Positions 7,193 through 15,220 of a DNA stretch of 64,000 nucleotides are shown here, in pieces; the first letter of the stretch is position 1; each line of letters starts with the position of its first letter. The notes beneath the pieces were generated by a model. That model worked only from the letters and a program-made list of their open reading frames with translations. It was not told the origin of the DNA and did no database searches. This DNA is from Serratia liquefaciens ATCC 27592 (GTDB lineage Bacteria; Pseudomonadota; Gammaproteobacteria; Enterobacterales; Enterobacteriaceae), in contig NC_021741.1 in the NCBI RefSeq assembly GCF_000422085.1, forward strand, positions 3,472,001 through 3,536,000, given 5' to 3'. The position numbers and the translations under genes are program-made.

Positions 7193-7771
7193 ATGCACGC
7201 AGCTCCCCAACCTCTGCCCCCACGCCAGCGTATCCTGCTGACTGCCCACGATCTGTTTTACCGCGATGGGGTGCGAGCGACCGGTATCGATCGCATCATC
7301 AGCGAGTCTGGTGTGGCAAAGGTGACCTTTTATCGCCATTTCCCCAGCAAAAACGAGTTGATTGAGGCGTTTCTGGCTTACCGCCATGAGCAATGGTTGA
7401 GCTGGTTCAGTCAGTCACTGGCACAGTATGTCGAGCAGTTCGGGGATGTCTTACCTGCCTTGGTGCCTTGTCTCGAGGAATGGTTTAGCGATCCGCACTA
7501 CCGCGGCTGCGCTTTTATCAATACGGCGGTTGAACTGGCGGATATGTTGCCGGAAAGCCTGGACATCGCCCGCCGACACAAGCAGCAAATGGCCGAAGAG
7601 ATCGCCCGCTATTTACCCCTTGGCCCGGAACGAGAACAACGGGCAGAGATGCTGGCGATGCTGATTGACGGGGCGATCGTCAAGGTGCAAATAGCGCAGC
7701 AACCGCAGAATGCCTTATTGCTGCTGAGCGAAACGCTGAAGGCCTTAGCCGAAGTTTGGCATCATCAGTAA
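7193..7771 (+). CDS. TetR-family repressor
   Basis: 192 residues. The helix-turn-helix domain is N-terminal (about residues 12-58: RILLTAHDLFYRDGVRATGIDRIISESGVAKVTFYRHFPSKNELI), and the rest is the helical ligand-binding domain with a TetR_C-like RGCAFINTAVELAD motif. A GGAAG lies upstream of the ATG. It is divergent from a DUF1348 gene, and the gap holds two identical palindromes, so autoregulation plus control of DUF1348 is the simple reading. The ligand is unknown; homologues of this subgroup often sit beside oxidoreductases or DUF1348 genes. Its last codons overlap the end of the convergent VOC gene by 7 bp. Confidence 0.9.
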   Translation: MHAAPQPLPPRQRILLTAHDLFYRDGVRATGIDRIISESGVAKVTFYRHFPSKNELIEAFLAYRHEQWLSWFSQSLAQYVEQFGDVLPALVPCLEEWFSDPHYRGCAFINTAVELADMLPESLDIARRHKQQMAEEIARYLPLGPEREQRAEMLAMLIDGAIVKVQIAQQPQNALLLLSETLKALAEVWHHQ

Positions 7772-8181
7772 TTGGCCCAAATCCCCGGCGTCACCAGCTC
7801 CATCAGATGACCGTCGGGATCGCGGAAGTAGATGCTCTCACCGCCGTGATCCCAGCTCATCCGCCCTTCTATCTCGATCCCCTGAGTCGTCAGATGTTGC
7901 TCCCAATGCGGCAACTGTTCTTTCGCCACCGCTAACCCGATATGCAGTGGCCCGCTGCCGTCATGCGGGGGGATATACCCTTCTGGATAATGCGCGCCTT
8001 TCAGCGAGTCCCCTTCGATAAACAACAGCAATACGCTTTGCTCACCGACGTTGTAAGCGCGGAAACGCTCGTTCGCCACCATCACCGGTAGTTTTAAAAC
8101 CTGCTGATAGAATGCACCGGCGCGTTCGATATCCTTGACGTACAGTACGGTTTCAACCACCCGATTTATGCTGAGTTCCAT
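7765..8181 (-). CDS. VOC-family (glyoxalase/bleomycin resistance) metalloprotein
   Basis: 138 residues from ATG 8181; the AGGAGG 5 bases upstream decides this start over one seven codons further out. The vicinal-oxygen-chelate fold is built of two beta-alpha-beta-beta-beta halves: VVETVLYVKDIERAGAFYQQVLKLPV near residues 7-32 opens the first, and GPLHIGLAVAKEQLPHWEQHL near 70-90 opens the second. The C-terminal YFRDPDGHLMELVTPG is the classic end of the domain. His73, His or Glu at the end (Glu near 127) are possible metal ligands. The substrate is not predictable: members include glyoxalases, thiol transferases and dioxygenases. It stands alone, convergent with tetR. Confidence 0.85.
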   Translation of the reverse strand: MELSINRVVETVLYVKDIERAGAFYQQVLKLPVMVANERFRAYNVGEQSVLLLFIEGDSLKGAHYPEGYIPPHDGSGPLHIGLAVAKEQLPHWEQHLTTQGIEIEGRMSWDHGGESIYFRDPDGHLMELVTPGIWANY

Positions 8182-8284
8182 GCTAACCTCCTGATTTATC
8201 ACTGTGCAGAAAGTTTAGGTAAGCCGCAGGATCTCAGAATGGCAATCCGTGCCTCATTCATGCCAATTCGTGCCAAAGCGCAGG

Positions 8285-8312
8285 CAAAAAAAAACGCGGC
8301 CCGAAGGCCGCG
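8285..8312 (-). terminator. Terminator of ompC
   Basis: CGCGGCC (8295-8301) pairs with GGCCGCG (8306-8312) over a CGAA tetraloop. On the minus strand a run of nine or ten T follows. It lies 24 bases after the ompC stop. Confidence 0.93.
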
Positions 8313-8335
8313 TGGTCACATTCACACTCTGTTGC

Positions 8336-9466
8336 TTAGAACTGGTAAACCAGGCCCACGGCAACCACGTTGTCGGTATTGATACCGGCAGACTTGGTGA
8401 AGTCGTTGTCGTCCAACAGGTTGATTTTGTAGTCAACGTAGGTGGACATGTTTTTGTTGAAGAAGTAAGTCGCACCCAGATCCACAAATTTGACCAGATC
8501 TTCGTCGCCGTAATCCTTGCCGTTAGCGGCCAGACCCAGGTTTTTACCTTTGGTTTGGTTATAACCAACGAATGGACGCAGACCGAAGTCAAACTGGTAG
8601 TGTGCGTAAGCTTCGATACTTTGCGCCTTGTTGGCATAACCGTAAGCATCGCTGCTGGTAGAACCAAAGCGAGCGGCATTGTAAGACTGCGTGAACATCA
8701 CGGCCAGGTAAGCGTCGTTGGCGTCATATTTCAGACCACCAGAATAACCTTCTGCACGGTCACCACGGCCCATGATGCCACTGTATGCGCCACCGCCGTT
8801 TTGCTCGCTGGTACGTTTGGAACTAAAGAAGGCACCTGCAGCGCTGATGCCATAGCCGATGTCGTAGTTCACCGACATGCCGTAGCCGTCGCCGTTCTGA
8901 TTGAGAACTTCACGGCCGTTGTTAGACTCTTCGCCGCTGCCGTTTTTACCCTGGTACTGCAGAGCAAAGTTCAGGCCGTCAACCAGACCGAAGAAGTCGG
9001 TGTTACGGTAAGTTGCCAAACCGCTGGAGCGTTGGAACATGAATTGGTCGGCACCGTAAGTGGAGCCGTCGAACTCAGGCTGCAAGTCGGTATAAGCCGC
9101 AACGTCATACAGCACGCCAGTATTACGGCCGTAGTCAAATGAACCGTAATCGCCAAACTTCAGGCCGGCAAAACCGTAACGGGTAAAGTTTTTGTTGTCT
9201 TCGCTTTCAGCGTGATTGAGGTTTGCCTGATATTCCCATTGGCCAAAACCGGTCAGTTGGTCGCTGATTTGTGTTTCACCGCGCAGGCCGAAACGCATAT
9301 AAGACATATCACCATCAGAGCCATTGTTGTCGGAGAAATAGTGAAGGCCGTCAACCTTGCCGTACAAATCCAGTTTGTTGCCGTCTTTGTTGTAGATTTC
9401 TGCCGCGCCTGCGGTGCCTGCAACCAGCAGTGCGGGTACGATCAGAGAAAGAACTCGAAGTTTCAT
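8336..9466 (-). CDS. ompC: Outer membrane porin OmpC
   Basis: 376 residues. A 21-residue signal peptide ends in GTAGA before the mature start [25 protein letters not shown], the hallmark of trimeric enterobacterial general porins. [14 protein letters not shown] is the constriction loop L3 region, and the protein ends in the aromatic GLVYQF needed for Bam-mediated insertion. It makes a 16-strand beta-barrel passing small hydrophilic solutes, including many beta-lactams. I call ompC over ompF because of its place beside micF and rcsDB, as in E. coli. Expression should depend on OmpR: the motif GGTTTCTAAATGTAAA at 9622-9637 matches the C1 site of E. coli ompC. Confidence 0.93.
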   Translation of the reverse strand: MKLRVLSLIVPALLVAGTAGAAEIYNKDGNKLDLYGKVDGLHYFSDNNGSDGDMSYMRFGLRGETQISDQLTGFGQWEYQANLNHAESEDNKNFTRYGFAGLKFGDYGSFDYGRNTGVLYDVAAYTDLQPEFDGSTYGADQFMFQRSSGLATYRNTDFFGLVDGLNFALQYQGKNGSGEESNNGREVLNQNGDGYGMSVNYDIGYGISAAGAFFSSKRTSEQNGGGAYSGIMGRGDRAEGYSGGLKYDANDAYLAVMFTQSYNAARFGSTSSDAYGYANKAQSIEAYAHYQFDFGLRPFVGYNQTKGKNLGLAANGKDYGDEDLVKFVDLGATYFFNKNMSTYVDYKINLLDDNDFTKSAGINTDNVVAVGLVYQF

Positions 9467-9579
9467 TGTTATTATCCTCGTTTATTTTGTCGAGCTATGG
9501 CCACTGCCCTTTTGAGCATTATTAGCACGACTGTGCATTACCATTCTGGTAACAAGGATAATATTAATCCAGAAAGAAA

Positions 9580-9637
9580 ATGATACCAAGTATCCGATAG
9601 TGTTTCAGTGTGATTATTAAAGGTTTCTAAATGTAAA
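9580..9637 (-). promoter_or_regulatory. ompC promoter with an OmpR site
   Basis: On the minus strand TTTACATTTAGAAACC (9622-9637) is nearly identical to the high-affinity OmpR C1 site of E. coli ompC. A second GAAACACTATCGG-like segment follows, and a TATCAT -10 element lies at 9580-9585. The transcript then has a leader of about 110 nt. Identification is by recall of the E. coli sequence. Confidence 0.7.
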
Positions 9638-9827
9638 CTTGAGCGAACTTCCACAGAACATTACAAACACAATAAATAAGGCACGCAATGCCAACAAAAA
9701 TACTTATAGACATAAAATCATAGAGTTATACAAAAACTTAAGAAAAAAAAGATAGCCATACAAAACTCACTCGCAATAAGCACATTGTGCCAAAAGCATC
9801 ACATAACGCTGACGTTATAATAATCCC

Positions 9828-9919
9828 GCTATCATCATTATTTTCATTATTACCTTCATTATCTGTAAGATAATTTTCGTACACTCTGTACAATTCGACC
9901 GGCTTATGGCCGGTTTTTT
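9828..9919 (+). ncRNA. micF: MicF small regulatory RNA
   Basis: The RNA begins GCTATCATCATTA, the conserved 5' seed by which MicF pairs with the ompF messenger start region, followed by TTTCATTATTACC. It ends in a terminator: ACCGGC (9898-9903) pairs with GCCGGT (9909-9914), followed by a T-run. Length is about 92 nt, against 93 in E. coli. A TATAAT -10 box lies at 9816-9821. Position and direction, divergent from ompC and upstream of the rcs genes, agree with E. coli. The sequence between the seed and the terminator has diverged. Confidence 0.92.
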
Positions 9920-10187
9920 ATTGGCTAAAATCTTGCTCACATTTCACCTCAATGCGCACTTTATGCCAAAAAATAATCACACAAAGATATCATTACCCTA
10001 ATTAACTTCAGCACTAATCGCTAATCTTTTCTCGTATTTTAGACTACTTATTAACCGCATTAATTTTAAACTCCCCCGATTACTGAAATATCTTACACTA
10101 CGTGCGGCAACCTGTTTGAGGCGACAACATTGGCCGTCCCCCTTCTATTTTGTTAACCTGCCCAAAATGCTCTGAAGAAGATGACCC

Positions 10188-10592
10188 ATGCTATTTCAAC
10201 CCGAAGCGCTGTGGCGTCGGTTACAAAGTTCCCCTTTCCGCGCCAAATTTCGCCTGAATTCTAAAGACCAGCTTTATTTTGATACCAAAGGGCTCCCGCT
10301 GATCCTTAGTCACGCGCGAGATTTCATCGAACAACGCCTGGCGCCGCCTTTTCCGAACAATGACGGCAAGCAGACCCCCATGCGGGGCCACCCGGTGTTT
10401 GTCGCCCAGCATGCCACCGCCACGTGCTGTCGCGGTTGTCTGGCCAAGTGGCATAGTATTCCGCAAGGACAGGCACTGGACGAACAGCAAAAGCAGTATA
10501 TTGTGCACGTCATTAGCCTGTGGCTGGAACGTCGAGCGGCAGCAAAGCCCGATGATGGCGCAAATCCTTTCGACCCGGATCGCGGATTGTGA
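10188..10592 (+). CDS. DUF4186-family protein
   Basis: 134 residues, soluble. The conserved DUF4186 block is present: SPFRAKFRLNSKDQLYFDTKG, HARDFIEQRLAPPFPNNDGKQTPMRGHPVFVAQHATATCCRGCLAKWHSIPQG and QYIVHVISLW. The CCRGC cluster together with conserved His residues (HPVF, QHAT, KWH) looks like a zinc or other metal site. No function is established for the family. It lies 56 bp upstream of an MFS gene in the same direction, so they may share a transcript. It has no counterpart at this place in E. coli K-12. Confidence 0.85.
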   Translation: MLFQPEALWRRLQSSPFRAKFRLNSKDQLYFDTKGLPLILSHARDFIEQRLAPPFPNNDGKQTPMRGHPVFVAQHATATCCRGCLAKWHSIPQGQALDEQQKQYIVHVISLWLERRAAAKPDDGANPFDPDRGL

Positions 10593-10647
10593 TAAAAACA
10601 CTCCATAACTTTCAGCCCGCATTTCCACAACAGATCCTGATGCCCAC

Positions 10648-11802
10648 ATGACATCCACCTTGTGCAACGAACAGCAAAAACCCGGCGTCCCGGCGCAGAT
10701 CGCCACGCGATTGGCCTTTTTTGTCGCCGGTTTCGGCATGGCCGCCTGGGCGCCCCTGGTTCCCTTCGCCAAAGCGCGCATCGGCATTGATGATGGCTCC
10801 CTGGGTCTGCTGCTGCTGTGCATTGGTGCTGGTTCGATGCTGGCGATGCCGCTCACCGGTTATCTCACCGGCAGATTGGGTTGCCGACCGGTGATCTTGC
10901 TGGCCGGTCTGGCCTTGTGCATTGATTTGCCACTGTTGGTGCTGATGGATACCACCACCGGCATGGCGTTGGCGCTGCTGCTGTTTGGCGCGGCTATCGG
11001 CATGATCGATGTGGCGATGAACGTGCAAGCCGTGGTGGTCGAACGCGCCAGCGGCAAGGCCATGATGTCCGGTTTTCATGGTTTCTTCAGCGTTGGCGGC
11101 ATTGCCGGCGCCGGTGGCGTCAGCGTGATGTTGTGGCTGGGGATGCCTCCCTTGCTGGCAACTTGCGTCACAGTCCTGACCATCGCAGCACTGCTGGCCG
11201 TTGCCAGCCGAAATTTGTTGCGTGAAAGCGGCGGTGAAGAAGGTGGACCGATGTTCGTCGTGCCACGTGGCTGGGTGATGTTTATCGGCATCCTGTGCTT
11301 TATCATGTTCCTGGCCGAAGGTTCGATGCTTGACTGGAGCGCCCTGTTCCTCACTACCCTGCGTGGGGTTGACCACAGCCAGGCCGGTTTAGGCTACGCG
11401 CTGTTCTCCATTACCATGACCCTCGGCAGGTTGAACGGTGACCGCATCGTCAACGCCCTGGGCAGATATAAGGTCTTGCTGCTCGGCAGCCTGTGTGCCG
11501 CTATCGGTCTGAGCATGGCGATTGTGTTCGATAATGCCATGGTCTCGCTGATCGGGTTTATGCTGGTAGGGTTGGGTGCCTCTAACGTGGTGCCGATCCT
11601 GTTCAGTGCCGCAGGCAATCAACATGATATGCCGGCCAATCTGGCTATCGCCTCGGTGACTACCGTAGGCTATGCCGGCATTCTCGCCGGGCCGGCGTTA
11701 ATCGGCTTTATCGCCCAGTTCTCCAGCCTGACGGTAGCCTTTGCCTGCGTTGCCGTCTTACTCCTGGCTGTTACCGCCAGCGCCCGGGCGATAACCCGTT
11801 GA
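10648..11802 (+). CDS. MFS transporter, YbjJ-like
   Basis: 384 residues with about 12 membrane helices. The loop between helices 2 and 3 carries GYLTGRLGCRPVI, a variant of the MFS G-x-x-D-R-x-G-R-R motif, and MSGFHGFFSVGGIAGA in helix 5 is characteristic of the YbjJ/FucP-like branch. The substrate is unknown. The gene ends 22 bp before rcsD in the same direction, so some rcsD transcription may come from here. No strong Shine-Dalgarno is visible before the ATG at 10648; it is the only start that keeps the short cytoplasmic N-terminus. Confidence 0.85.
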   Translation: MTSTLCNEQQKPGVPAQIATRLAFFVAGFGMAAWAPLVPFAKARIGIDDGSLGLLLLCIGAGSMLAMPLTGYLTGRLGCRPVILLAGLALCIDLPLLVLMDTTTGMALALLLFGAAIGMIDVAMNVQAVVVERASGKAMMSGFHGFFSVGGIAGAGGVSVMLWLGMPPLLATCVTVLTIAALLAVASRNLLRESGGEEGGPMFVVPRGWVMFIGILCFIMFLAEGSMLDWSALFLTTLRGVDHSQAGLGYALFSITMTLGRLNGDRIVNALGRYKVLLLGSLCAAIGLSMAIVFDNAMVSLIGFMLVGLGASNVVPILFSAAGNQHDMPANLAIASVTTVGYAGILAGPALIGFIAQFSSLTVAFACVAVLLLAVTASARAITR

Positions 11803-11824
11803 TTCAGGAAATGCGCAGCCAACT

Positions 11825-14527
11825 ATGCAAAACAAACAACTGACCATTAGCTCAAGCAATATTACCCGTTGCTTCCTGCTATTTGCCGTGCTGCTGACGA
11901 TTGCCATTGGCCTGTACGGCTACAACTATACCAACGCCTGGCTGGCGGAGAAAAAATATGCGCTGAACAGCATCGCCAATGGGCTGCAAAAGCGCATCGA
12001 CAACTATCGCTACGTCACCTATCAGATCTACGATAAATTCGGCAATGCGGCCTCCCTGAACGTCGATCCCAGCCTGCAAGAAACCCGACTGCGGCCAGAC
12101 GTTTACTATCTGGAAAAACCTCACAAGAAAACCGACGCGGTGATTTTCGGCAGCCATGAAGAAAGCACATTGGCGATGATCGCCAATATTTCAGACTATC
12201 TGGATGCCCGCTGGGGGGCCAAGACCGAAAATTACGCCATGTATTACCTTAATGGTCAGGACAACAGCCTGAGTCTGATCACCACTCAGCCTTTAAAAGA
12301 GTTGGCCTCTCGCTTCAAGGAAAACTACCTGACGACATCGGCGGAAGATCGTCGCGCCGAAATGCTGCAACAGGCAAATATGCTCGACGAGCGCGAAAGC
12401 TTCTCCGCCTTACGCAAGCAGCGTTTCCAAAACGCCTATTCGTTTTCAATCCGTACGACCTTCAATCAACCGGGGCATCTGGCCACGGTGATCGCCTTCG
12501 ATTTGCCGATTAACGATATCATCCCGATTAATATGGCGCGTGCCAACTTTATGCTGCTGCCCGATAACAGCAATCTGGACGATGGAACTCTGCCGATTGA
12601 AGGCACCACCAACGCCGGTATAACGATGAGTGGCAACTGGGTCGACTTCACAGCCTCCTTGCCCAACGCACCGCTAAAAGTGGTTTATCGGGTTTCCGCC
12701 ATCAGCCTGGCGATCGACCTGCTGCGTAACAATATCTGGTTAATCGCCATCAATCTGTTGCTGTTGGCGCTGTCGCTGGCAGGCATCTACTTTATTCGTC
12801 GACAATACATTCGCCCTAGCGAGAACATGGCGGTTGAACTGGAGGCCGAACGCGCGCTGAATCAAGAGATTATCGCCAGCCTGCCTTCCGGCCTGCTGGT
12901 GTACAACTTTGCCAGCAATACGGTGATCGCCAGCAATAAGATTGCCCAACATCTGCTGCCTCACCTGAGCCTACAAAAAATTGCCCATATGGCCGAACAG
13001 CACCACGGGGTGATTCAAGCGACGGTCAACAATGAGGTGTATGAAATTCGCATTTTCCGCAGCCAGCTCTCAGCGGAAACTTACCTGTTCCTGTTAAACG
13101 ATCAGGACAAGGAAGTCATGGTCAACAAGCGGTTGCAGCAGGCACAGCGCGAGTACGACAAAAATGTACAGGCACGCAAACTGATGCTGCACAATTTGGG
13201 GATCGAGCTCAACCAACCGGTGCGCCAAATGCACGATCTGGCCGATCGCCTGCGTACGCAACCGGATGAAGAACAACAGCAAGCGCTGCTAACAGAGTTG
13301 ACCGCACAATCGTCTTCGGTGCTGGGCTTGATTGAAAACATCACCCTGCTCACCCGGCTGGAAACTCAGGACTGGCAACCTTCGCGCCACCCGTTCAGCC
13401 CCTCGACCCTGATAGATGAATTGCTGCGCGAGGCCCTGCCTTCCATCAATCAAAAAGGACTGTCGCTGTTCAATCATTTCCAGCTTGATGTCGAGCAGCA
13501 ATACATCGGTGACGCTAACGCGCTACGCAAGGTGATCTCGCTTCTGGTGCATTACGCGATTATCACTACCGCCTGCGGCAAGATTTCTCTGGTGGTTGAT
13601 CATGAACCCGAGCACCCCGATCGCCTGGTGTTCCACATCAATGATACCGGCTCGGGTATTTCCAACGAGGAAATCAGTAACCTCAACTATCCGTTCCTCA
13701 GCCAGACGCTGGTGGATCGCTTTAATCATGGCTCCGGCCTGACCTTCTTCTTGTGCAACCAGCTATGCAAAAAACTCAACGGCCAGTTGGATATTCGCAG
13801 CAAGGTCGACATCGGCACCCGCTACACCATTCGCGTGCCGATGGAAATGGAGAAAAAGGAGACGGAAGCGCAGGAAAAACTGCTCGACGGCGTAACCGCC
13901 CTGTTGGACATCACGTCCGAAGAAGTGCGCGGCATTGTTACCCACTTGCTGCACGCCTATGGCGCGAGCTGCATCATTGCCGATGAACGCCAGATTAACC
14001 GCGACTACGATGTTTTGCTGACCGACAATCCACACAGGGCTGATGATTATACCCTGCTGCTGACCAGCGATGAGGCCGGATGGCAACAGCTTGAGAAACG
14101 CTATATTCGAGTAAACTATAACCTGAGTGGCGCAATGATAGACGCCGTGTTGATGCTGATTGAGCAGCAAATGGCCGCCCTGGAACAGCCGGAAAGCCCG
14201 CTTTCGCTGACCGCCGACGACATCCAACTCTATGAAAAACAATTGAAATCAAGTGATTACTATGGCCTGTTTGTTGATACAGTACCCGACGATATCAAAA
14301 AACTGTATACTGAGGCGGGCAGCAGTGATTTCAATGCTCTGTCACAGACAGCACACCGCCTGAAAGGCGTGTTTGCCATGTTAAATCTGCTTCCCGGCAA
14401 GCAACTGTGTGAATCGTTAGAACAGCACATCGCAGACGGTGATGCGCTCAAGATCGAGAATAACATCAGTCAGATTGATTTTTTCGTCAGCAGACTGCTG
14501 GAGCAAGGTAGCCAACAACATGAATAA
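11825..14527 (+). CDS. rcsD: Phosphotransfer intermediate protein RcsD
   Basis: 900 residues (890 in E. coli). RcsD passes phosphate from RcsC to RcsB in the envelope-stress phosphorelay. Helices near residues 18-38 and 303-327 flank a periplasmic domain. A histidine-kinase-like region follows (about 450-690) that lacks the catalytic H-box His: the expected position reads LHNLGIELNQPVRQM. A receiver-like ABL domain covers about 700-780, and a C-terminal HPt domain has the phosphorylated His in AHRLKGVFAMLNL near residue 845. The end of the gene overlaps rcsB by 8 bp, which favours coupled translation. Confidence 0.96.
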   Translation: MQNKQLTISSSNITRCFLLFAVLLTIAIGLYGYNYTNAWLAEKKYALNSIANGLQKRIDNYRYVTYQIYDKFGNAASLNVDPSLQETRLRPDVYYLEKPHKKTDAVIFGSHEESTLAMIANISDYLDARWGAKTENYAMYYLNGQDNSLSLITTQPLKELASRFKENYLTTSAEDRRAEMLQQANMLDERESFSALRKQRFQNAYSFSIRTTFNQPGHLATVIAFDLPINDIIPINMARANFMLLPDNSNLDDGTLPIEGTTNAGITMSGNWVDFTASLPNAPLKVVYRVSAISLAIDLLRNNIWLIAINLLLLALSLAGIYFIRRQYIRPSENMAVELEAERALNQEIIASLPSGLLVYNFASNTVIASNKIAQHLLPHLSLQKIAHMAEQHHGVIQATVNNEVYEIRIFRSQLSAETYLFLLNDQDKEVMVNKRLQQAQREYDKNVQARKLMLHNLGIELNQPVRQMHDLADRLRTQPDEEQQQALLTELTAQSSSVLGLIENITLLTRLETQDWQPSRHPFSPSTLIDELLREALPSINQKGLSLFNHFQLDVEQQYIGDANALRKVISLLVHYAIITTACGKISLVVDHEPEHPDRLVFHINDTGSGISNEEISNLNYPFLSQTLVDRFNHGSGLTFFLCNQLCKKLNGQLDIRSKVDIGTRYTIRVPMEMEKKETEAQEKLLDGVTALLDITSEEVRGIVTHLLHAYGASCIIADERQINRDYDVLLTDNPHRADDYTLLLTSDEAGWQQLEKRYIRVNYNLSGAMIDAVLMLIEQQMAALEQPESPLSLTADDIQLYEKQLKSSDYYGLFVDTVPDDIKKLYTEAGSSDFNALSQTAHRLKGVFAMLNLLPGKQLCESLEQHIADGDALKIENNISQIDFFVSRLLEQGSQQHE

Positions 14528-15170
14528 CCTGAACGTAATTATTGCTGATGACCATCCTATCGTACTGTTTGGCATCCGGAAGTCACTTGAGCAAATTGAA
14601 TGGGTGAATGTCGTTGGGGAGTTTGAAGACTCAACAGCACTGATCAACAACCTGTCCAAACTGGACGCCAATGTACTGATCACCGACCTTTCTATGCCAG
14701 GCGATAAATATGGCGACGGCATTACGCTGATCAAATACATCAAGCGCCATTATCCACAGTTGTCGATCATCGTTCTGACCATGAACAACAACCCGGCGAT
14801 TCTGAGCGCCGTGCTAGATCTGGATATCGAAGGTATCGTGCTGAAACAGGGTGCGCCTACCGACCTGCCGAAAGCGCTGGCCGCATTGCAAAAAGGCAAG
14901 AAGTTCACGCCGGAAAGCGTCTCCAAACTGTTGGAGAGGATCAGCGCCAGTGGTTACGGTGACAAGCGTCTGTCGCCAAAAGAGAGCGAAGTACTGCGTC
15001 TGTTCGCCGAAGGTTTCCTGGTGACCGAGATCGCCAAGAAGCTCAACCGCAGCATCAAAACAATCAGTAGCCAGAAAAAATCGGCAATGATGAAGCTGGG
15101 TGTCGAGAACGATATTGCACTGCTCAACTACCTCTCTTCCGTCAGCATGGCACCGCTGGACAAAGAGTAA
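14520..15170 (+). CDS. rcsB: Response regulator RcsB
   Basis: 216 residues, the same as E. coli RcsB. The receiver domain (1-125) keeps the acidic pair DDHP near 10-13 and the phosphorylated Asp56 in LITDLSMPGD; Thr/Lys switch residues follow in VLTMNNN and VLKQGAP. The C-terminal LuxR-type helix-turn-helix (about 150-210) reads LSPKESEVLRLFAEGFLVTEIAKKLNRSIKTISSQKKSAMMKLG. It controls capsule, motility, osmotic and envelope-stress genes, alone or with RcsA and other partners. ATG 14520 lies inside the end of rcsD; in E. coli a second promoter lies within rcsD. A terminator follows at 15190. Confidence 0.98.
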   Translation: MNNLNVIIADDHPIVLFGIRKSLEQIEWVNVVGEFEDSTALINNLSKLDANVLITDLSMPGDKYGDGITLIKYIKRHYPQLSIIVLTMNNNPAILSAVLDLDIEGIVLKQGAPTDLPKALAALQKGKKFTPESVSKLLERISASGYGDKRLSPKESEVLRLFAEGFLVTEIAKKLNRSIKTISSQKKSAMMKLGVENDIALLNYLSSVSMAPLDKE

Positions 15171-15189
15171 GCTTCCCGGTAGTTAACGA

Positions 15190-15216
15190 GGGCGCGGCAT
15201 AATGCTGCGCCCTTTT
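15190..15216. terminator. Terminator between convergent rcsB and rcsC
   Basis: GGGCGC (15190-15195) pairs with GCGCCC (15207-15212), with a further short stem inside, and is followed by TTTT. It ends the rcsDB transcript and may also serve rcsC from the other side. Confidence 0.85.
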
Positions 15217-15220
15217 GCTT

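Noticed and set aside
8249..9142. 297-residue frame opposite ompC
   Set aside because: It is the antisense frame of a strongly codon-biased porin gene; ompC is unmistakable.
10612..11376. 254-residue His/Gln-rich frame opposite the MFS gene
   Set aside because: Its composition arises from reading leucine/valine codons of the transporter backwards.
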